NCBI GenBank assembly: GCA_019802505.1
Contig: JAFMOC010000238.1
Span: 536,001-600,000 of the forward strand
Reading direction: 5' to 3'
From: Corydoras sp. C115
Taxonomy: Eukaryota; Chordata; Actinopteri; Siluriformes; Callichthyidae
Length of the DNA: 64,000 nucleotides
Shown here: piece after piece, positions 58,401 to 64,000 of the stretch
Position numbering within the stretch: position 1 is the stretch's first letter
Layout of the letters: every line of letters starts with the position of its first letter
Made by a program: the position numbers and the translations under genes
Notes under the pieces: generated by a model
The model's input: only the letters and a program-made list of their open reading frames with translations
What the model was told of the DNA's origin: nothing
Database searches by the model: none

Positions 58401-60522
58401 CCTATGGCTTGTTACTATAGCAACCCGCTTGACTTAAATTCTGAGATTTCATGGAGAATGTTTTAATGGCCTTGAGTTTGTGAGTGAGCGTCTCCTCCGC
58501 TGATTAAAATAAACCCAGCGTCATGCCGCCGGATATCCTGACAATCAGAGAAATAATAATAATAAAGACTGAGTTTACTGACGTCCACCATCGGTCAGCT
58601 ATCATCTGTAATAATCATCTATAACTGGAGGGGTGCAATTCCTGAAGAATATGAGAGACACATAAAAAAAGACGTAGATCAAAGACATACTGTGAACAAG
58701 GTCAAAAAAATTAAATTAAAAAAAAAAAGTGGGTGTGGCAGGGTAATAGAGTTTCTATAAGCTTTGATCACGTCAATGGTCAGGACAGTTTGTATCTAAA
58801 ATGCCGTTGAAATGGCAAACTAGGGGTGCAGATCTCTCAGTGTCTGGCGATTCGATTCCGGTTTGTGAGGTCACGATTCGATTCAGAATCGATTTTCCAT
58901 TCAGAAACGATTTTTCAGTTCAAATGGTCGCTAAATTTTGTTTAAATTGTGTGATTGACGAGATGAAACAACGATGTAAACAAATAGAGCATTTATTTAA
59001 AACAATACTTTCAGGTTGCGCCCTGAATCGAATCTTTTTGCATCATTTTATATTTATATAAAAATAGGATTGCGCTAAATTTAAATGAGGAGTATGAGGT
59101 TCGCTTAGCTGCTTATTAAAAACATCCATCAATGAACAAATAAAACTTAACCTTTAAATATGAAATATATTTTTAACTTCTTTTAGCTCCGGTTGATGTC
59201 AAAGTACCTCAGTTTCATGTTTCACTCCCTGCTCCATGCTTCGACGGGAATTACAACGGGAGCTGGTTAACAAGCGTGCTGTGCGGCAGCCGAGCGGATA
59301 TGTAATGCGCCAAAAAAGGCGCCAAAAAATACAATTTAAACGCATTTTTTAAAAATCAATTCTTGGCCATTATGAATCGATTCAGAATCGCCAGGACCAC
59401 GAATCGCGATTCTTTGAAGAATCGATTTTTTTCAGCACCTCCTATGGCAAACTATTTAAAATTACTGCAAGTAAATGGGACAAAAAAAAAACAGGGCGTG
59501 GTGCGTCCTGTTTGCAACTCGAAAATTGTCTCTGATTTTTCGCATAGGAAATGAAAGAGTGCGATTTCAAAGACTCGAGTGAGTTTCGTCTTTGTAGCTC
59601 ACGAACTGGACGAGGGACTGCAGTGCAAAAATCCCTGCGATGCAACGCCAACGTGAATTTTTGGTTCGGACGAATGGAAATATCTCGGGGACGGAGTTCG
59701 ACCGACTCCTTAGCTGAATACACGCGGTGATCTCACCGAGGAGCCGGACGTGTCCGGCCAAAAACGTGTGGATAAGTGGAAAATTGCGGGAGAAGAAAGA
59801 AGGACAAAAACAGTGGGATAATAATTCATTCATTCATTATCTCCTGCTTTATCCTCTATTAGGGTCGCGGTGGGGTTCCCCATGCCCATCCAGGGGAGAA
59901 CGTTTCGGGCGCTGGGCAGATACACCCAGGACAGGGCGCCAATCCATCGCTTGGCACATACTCACTCACACAGACACACTCTATATGGGGCAATTTTGAG
60001 AATTCAATTGACTTGATCCATGTTTTTGGACTGTGGGAGGAAACCGGAGAACCCGGAGGAAACCCACGCGGACATGGGGAGAACATGGAAACTCCACCCA
60101 GATGGGGATTCGAACCGGGAATCCCTTGCGCTGAGAGGAGAACATGCTAAACCATTAAACCACCGTGCCGCCTAATAATGTGGTTGCCAAATATAAAGAG
60201 TTTTACACTGTATGATATTTGGTTAACAGTGGTTTTAATCCCTCTGGCAGGTGATGGAGCAGCTGGGTGATGCTCGCATCGACAGGCAGGAGAACAGCAG
60301 GCAGCAACGTAAAGCTGAGATCATGGAGAGCATCAAGAGGCTCTACCCCGGATCAGTGGTACGACTGTAGGACCGCGAGGTGCCGGGCTCCGGGGTGGAT
60401 GAGGGGTACCTCCTGCTCCGTCCTCGGCGTCTTTCTGTCAAAATGAATTTCATTTCTCCACTGCACATGTCCAAACCACCTCCATTTCTCCTCCTATCAG
60501 CTAACTCTCTCACCTGACCATC

Positions 60523-60588
<66 letters not shown>

Positions 60589-63176
60589 AAGCTCACCCAT
60601 TTCTCCTTCTCCTGCCCCAGCAGTCCAATTTCCTCCAGCATCCTGTTGGCCGTGGGTTGTGTGTATTAAAAATATCATTGTTTTTTTTCCCCTTGAGTCA
60701 TGTGATGCTGCTTAATATTTCATTCATTCATTATCTTCCGCTTTATCCTCTATTATGGTCGTGGGGGGGGGGGGAACCATGCCCATGCCCATCCAGGGGA
60801 GAACGTTTCGGGCGCTGGGCAGATACACCCAGGACAGGGCGCCAAACCATCGCTGGGCATACACTCACTCACACAAACACACTCTATATGGGGCAATTTG
60901 GAGAATTCACTTGATGACTTGATGCATGTTCTCGGATTGTGGGAGGAAACCGGAGAACCCGGAGGAAACCCACGCGGACACGGGGAGGACATGGAAACTC
61001 CACCCAGATGGGGATTCGAACTGGGAATCCCTAGTGCTGAGAGGAGAACGTGCCAAACCACTAAGCCACGGTGCCGCCCGCTTAATATTTGTTTCATTCA
61101 TTTATTTAGTTCGGGTGGTTTGGCATGTTCTCCTCTGAGCGCTAGGGATTCCCGGTTCGAATCCCAATCTGGGTGGACTTTCCATGTCCTCCCCGTGTCC
61201 ATTGAATCAATTGAATTCTCCAAATTGCCCCATATAGAGTGTGTCTGTGTGTGTCCAGTGATAGATTGGCGTCCTGTCCTGGGTGTATCTGCCCAGCGCC
61301 CGAGACGTTCTCCCCTGGATGGGCATGGGGAACCCCCCCCCCCAACTCTAATAAAGGATAAAGCGAAGATAATGGATGAATGGTTTATTTCGTTCCGTTT
61401 GCAGTACGGTCGGCTGATCGATCTTTGTCAGCCCACTCAGAAGAAATACCAGATCGCAGTGACCAAAGTGTTGGGCAAAAACATGGACGCCATCATCGTG
61501 GACTCGGAGAAGACCGGGCGCGACTGCATCCAGTACATCAAAGAGCAGAGAGGAGAACCCGAAACCTTTTTGCCACTTGATTATCTCGAGGTACGTGTTG
61601 GACGTCGTTCCGTGTCCGTATGGTCACGACGTCCGGTCAGGGGTTCCGCAGTGGGCTTACCGTCATGCAAACGTCCCGCCGCAGGTCAAACCCACGGACG
61701 AGAAGCTACGGGAGCTGCGCGGGGCCAAGCTGGTGATCGACGTGATTCGCTACGAGCCGCCGCAGATTAAGAAAGCTCTGCAGTACGCCTGCGGAAACGC
61801 GCTGGTGTGTGAGAACGTGGAGGACGCCCGTAGGATCGCCTTCGGAGGACCTTACAGACACAAGGTATGCATAACGATTCATTAACAAAAAGAGCCGTGA
61901 GTGAATCGACTCTTTTAAACGATTCCATCCATCCATTGTCTTCCGCTTTATCCTATGTCGGGGTCGCGGGGGGTGGGGGGGGGGGGGGGGGGGGGTTCCA
62001 CATGTCTATCCTGGGGAGAACGTTTCGGGCGCTGGGCAGATACACCCAGGACAGGACGCCAATCTCGCTGGGAACACACTCACTCACACACTCTATATGG
62101 GGCAATTTGGAAAACTCATTTGACCATGATCCATGTTTTTGGACTGTGGGAGGAAACCGGAGAACCCTGAGGAAGCCCATGCGGACAGGGCGCCAATCTA
62201 TCGCTGGGAACACACTCACTCACTCACTCACACACTCTATATGGGGCAATTTGGAGAACTCAATTGACCTTGAGGCGGCACAGTGGCTTAGTGGTTTAGC
62301 ACGTTCGCCTCTCAGCGCTGGGGATTCCTGGAGTTTCCATGTTTTCCCCGTGTCTGTGTGGGTTTCCTCCGGGTTCTCCGGTTTCCTCCCACAGTCGAAA
62401 AACATGGATCAAGTCGATTGAATTCTCAAAATTGCCCCATATAGAGTGTGTGTGTGTGTGTGACAGTGAGTGTGTGCCCAGCGATGGATTGCCCCCCTGT
62501 CCTGGGTGTATCTGCCCAGTGCCCAAGACGTTCTCCCCTGGATGGGCATGGGGAACCCCCCCCCCCCCGCGACCCTAATAGAGGATAAAGCGGGAGATAA
62601 TGAATGAATTGACCTTGATCCATGTTTTTGGACTGTGGGAGGAACCCGTAGGAAGCCCACGTGGACACGTGGAGGACATGGAAACTCCACCCAGATGGGG
62701 ATTCGAACCGGGACTCCCCAGCGCTAAAAGGAGAACATGCTAAACCACTGAGGCACGGTGGATCAAGGCCCTCTTTTAAACGATTCATTTTAATCCCATT
62801 CATTCACCTTGAATTTCAGACGGTGGCGCTGGACGGAACCCTGTTCCAGAAGTCTGGCGTGATCTCCGGAGGCGCCAGCGACCTGAAAGCCAAAGCTCGA
62901 CGCTGGGACGAAAAGGCCGTGGACAAGCTGAAGGACCGAAAGGAGAAGCTCACCGATGAACTCAAGGTGAAAATTCACCCCCGCTGCCGTCAGTAGGTCG
63001 CCGAGGGGCAAGCTGACTCGAGGTTTCGTCCGTCACAGGAACAAATGAAGGCCAAGAGGAAGGAGGCGGAGCTTCGGCAGGTGCAGTCTCAGGCCCACGG
63101 GCTGCAGATGAGGCTGAAGTACTCTCAGAGCGACCTGGAGCAAACCAAAACCCGGCACCTCTCGCTGAACATGCAG
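52476..63176 (+). CDS. smc1a: SMC1A (or teleost smc1a-like), cohesin ATPase subunit, 5' part
   Basis: Exons: 52476-52584, 53064-53252, 53919-54031, 54181-54384, 55042-55280, 55948-56208, 56918-57058, 57146-57228, 58159-58258, 60251-60358, 61405-61590, 61685-61864, 62820-62966 and 63039-63176. All splice in matching phase and cover about 732 of about 1,230 residues; the rest lies beyond the window. The ABC-type head opens MGYLKLIEIENFKSYKGRQ with Walker A GPNGSGKS (32-39), split by intron 1. Two coiled-coil stretches flank the hinge (about 515-640, including KPTDEKLRELRGAKLVIDVI). SMC1 pairs with SMC3 through the hinge, and RAD21 closes the cohesin ring around chromatin. Exon 6 contains two extra bases that break the frame (separate entry). 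Introns hold about fifteen SINEs, one hAT-like element and a LINE piece. The choice between smc1a and its teleost paralogue is open. Confidence 0.95.
53422..53746 (+). repeat. DANA/mermaid-like SINE in SMC1A intron 2
   Basis: Head-truncated. ATTGGAACAA at 53412-53421 and 53747-53756 is the target duplication. Confidence 0.9.
54537..54900 (+). repeat. DANA/mermaid-like SINE in SMC1A intron 4
   Basis: Full length. AGTTTGTC on both sides suggests a short target duplication. Confidence 0.85.
55375..55860 (+). repeat. SINE tail fragment plus near-complete SINE in SMC1A intron 5
   Basis: The tail half (about 55378-55522) is followed by a second copy starting GGGTGGCTTAGTGG (55541-55855) that lacks part of the TCCTGGGTGTATC block. 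TA repeats lie on both sides. Confidence 0.8.
55948..56208 (+). pseudogene. smc1a: SMC1A exon 6 with a 2-nt excess (frame break)
   Basis: The exon is 261 nt, while the phases of its neighbours require 259. The first ten residues (EKDAELNQKR) are in the entering frame. The sequence from CCGCAG at 55981 onward (PQYIKAKEN, IKKLEAARKSLQN and QFEERMEEE-like words) is in a frame shifted by two. The excess lies in CAGAAAAGAGGCCG, where AAAAGGCCG would keep frame. The remainder of the exon and the CAG|GTACTA donor are intact. This may be a sequencing or assembly error next to an A4 run, or a true disabling allele. The pseudogene label applies only to this exon as read. Confidence 0.8.
56513..56860 (+). 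repeat. DANA/mermaid-like SINE in SMC1A intron 6
   Basis: The head is diverged (GAGCAGCTTAGTGG, B-box AGGTCGAATAT). It ends about 60 bp before the exon 7 acceptor. Confidence 0.8.
57349..57655 (-). repeat. DANA/mermaid-like SINE in SMC1A intron 8, target duplication
   Basis: GGACTGAGAAT at 57338-57348 and 57656-57666. The TTCCCCATGCCCATCC block is deleted. Confidence 0.9.
58821..59444 (+). mobile_element. Second non-autonomous hAT-like DNA transposon, SMC1A intron 9
   Basis: It starts TAGGGGTGCA and ends CAGCACCTCCTA, inside a perfect 8-bp duplication TGGCAAAC (58813-58820 and 59445-59452). The subterminal regions are inverted copies of a GATTCGATTC-type motif (ACGATTCGATTCAGAATCG near 58873, GAATCGATTCAGAATCG near 59373). 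No transposase frame is present. The starting bases match those of the element at 21458. Confidence 0.85.
59823..60173 (-). repeat. DANA/mermaid-like SINE in SMC1A intron 9
   Basis: Full length; TAATAAT occurs on both sides. Confidence 0.85.
60380..60655 (-). mobile_element. LINE reverse-transcriptase ORF fragment with (CT)n insertion, SMC1A intron 10
   Basis: On the minus strand TGGTTTGGACATGTGCAG (WFGHVQ) and HFDRKTPRTEQE align with the fragment at 12045-12240. The upstream part (ATGCTGGAGGAAATTGGACT) is split by (CT)n at 60529-60583. Confidence 0.55.
60721..61079 (-). repeat. DANA/mermaid-like SINE in SMC1A intron 10, target duplication
   Basis: GCTTAATATTT at 60710-60720 and 61080-61090. 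Full length with a G run. Confidence 0.9.
61115..61375 (+). repeat. DANA/mermaid-like SINE with internal deletion, SMC1A intron 10
   Basis: It lacks the head start and the GGGTTTCCTCC..CATGGATCAAG middle. It ends about 30 bp before the exon 11 acceptor. Confidence 0.85.
61925..62757 (-). repeat. Nested SINEs in SMC1A intron 12
   Basis: A minus copy (61925-62273 plus 62607-62757) is split by a complete plus copy at 62274-62606. AATTGACCTTGA is duplicated at 62262-62273 and 62607-62618. The outer copy also has an internal repeat of its middle (about 62030-62140 and 62180-62260). Confidence 0.85.
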
Positions 63177-63262
63177 GTGAGGAGTTGATCGAGCGCCCAC
63201 TGTTATAGGATTATTGTTGTGGGAACACTTTGAGCTGGGATAGGATTCAACACCCTTTCATA

Positions 63263-63567
63263 ATCCATCCATGGTGGGAGGGTTCCCAATGCCCATCCAG
63301 GGGAGAATGTAGATACACCCAGGACAGGGCGCCAATCTAACACTGGGCACACACTCACTCACACACACACACTCTATATGGGGCAATTTGGAGAACTCAA
63401 TCGACCTTGATCCATGTTTTTGGACTGTGGGAGGAAACCGGAGAACCCGGAGGAAACCCACGCGGACACGGTGAGAACATGGAAACTCCACCCAGTTTGG
63501 GATTCGAACCGGGAATCCCCAGCACTGAGAGGAGAACATGCTAAACCACTAAGCCACCATGCCGCCC
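63263..63567 (-). repeat. DANA/mermaid-like SINE in SMC1A intron 14
   Basis: The tail end and the CGGGCGCTGGGC block are lost; the head is complete. Confidence 0.8.
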
Positions 63568-63571
63568 ATTG

Positions 63572-63574
<3 letters not shown>

Positions 63575-63624
<50 letters not shown>
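63575..63624. repeat. (TTA)n microsatellite
   Basis: About 16 units between two minus SINEs. A further TTA run follows at 63958-63976. Confidence 0.9.
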
Positions 63625-63625
<1 letters not shown>

Positions 63626-63957
63626 CATTCATTATCTTCCGCTTTATCCTCTATTAGGGTCGCGGGGTGGAGGGTGGGGGAGAACATTTCGGGCGCTGGG
63701 CAGATACACCCAGGACAGGACGCCAATCTATCGCTGGGCACACACTCACTCACACAGACACACTATATATGGGGCAATTTGGAGAACTCAATTGACCTTG
63801 ATCCATGTTTTTGGACTGCGGGAGGAAACCGGAGAACCCGGAGGAAACCCACACGGACACGGGGAGAATATGGAAACTCCACCCAGATTGGGATTCGAAC
63901 CGGGAATCCCCAGTCCTGAGAGGAGAACATGCTAAACCACTAAGCCACCGTGCCGCC
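63625..63957 (-). repeat. DANA/mermaid-like SINE
   Basis: Near full length. TTATTATTATTATTCC is found before this copy and before the next, so the two share a duplicated target. Confidence 0.85.
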
Positions 63958-63976
63958 TATTATTATTATTATTATT

Positions 63977-64000
63977 CCGTTCATTATCTTCCGCTTTATC
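63977..64000 (-). repeat. Start of another DANA/mermaid-like SINE at the window edge
   Basis: Only the tail CATTATCTTCCGCTTTATC is visible. Confidence 0.7.

Noticed and set aside
60898..61770. A 290-codon open frame, the longest in the window
   Set aside because: It reads through a SINE and a second SINE, then continues into SMC1A exon 11 and intron sequence. Only the exon 11 part is real protein.

Overview
The window is nuclear DNA of a ray-finned (teleost) fish. The evidence is five intron-containing vertebrate genes with GT-AG introns, long microsatellites, and about sixty copies of one tRNA-derived SINE of the DANA/mermaid type known from teleosts. By my boundaries this SINE fills roughly a quarter to a third of the sequence. 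The species cannot be read from the window.

Layout. ILRUN (minus, coding 4535-7392, five exons, complete). A gene-poor stretch with microsatellites and a LINE fragment (about 7.5-14 kb). HMGA1 (plus, coding 17888-25261, four coding exons, two candidate promoters at 14.7 and 16.1 kb, 3' UTR to about 27.5 kb). SMIM29 (minus, coding 30971-34902, four exons, probable first exon near 36.5 kb), convergent with HMGA1. A SINE-dense stretch (36.9-45 kb) with two opposite-facing SINE arrays around an orphan exon-like sequence. A SOCS-family gene, best fit CISH (minus, coding 45131-47824, non-coding first exon near 49.7 kb, STAT5-type sites at 50.1 and 50.5 kb). The cohesin ATPase gene SMC1A or its teleost paralogue (plus, from 52476, fourteen exons seen, running off the right edge at about residue 732 of about 1,230).

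ILRUN, HMGA1 and SMIM29 also lie near each other in human 6p21, so part of an old gene neighbourhood survives. The five genes are separately transcribed and do not form one pathway: innate-immune and transcription modulator, architectural chromatin protein, small membrane protein, JAK-STAT feedback inhibitor, cohesin subunit.

The most notable features are: a four-unit SINE array whose internal spacers match the target-site duplication of another SINE array 0.7 kb away in opposite orientation, as expected if a multimeric SINE transcript retrotransposed; a 2-nt excess that breaks the frame of SMC1A exon 6; several places where a SINE and its unique flank were duplicated together, one reaching the CISH stop codon; two hAT-like non-autonomous DNA transposons with perfect 8-bp target duplications; and a 36-codon upstream ORF whose stop overlaps the CISH start (ATGA). 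No prokaryotic-type system, CRISPR array or viral genome was seen.
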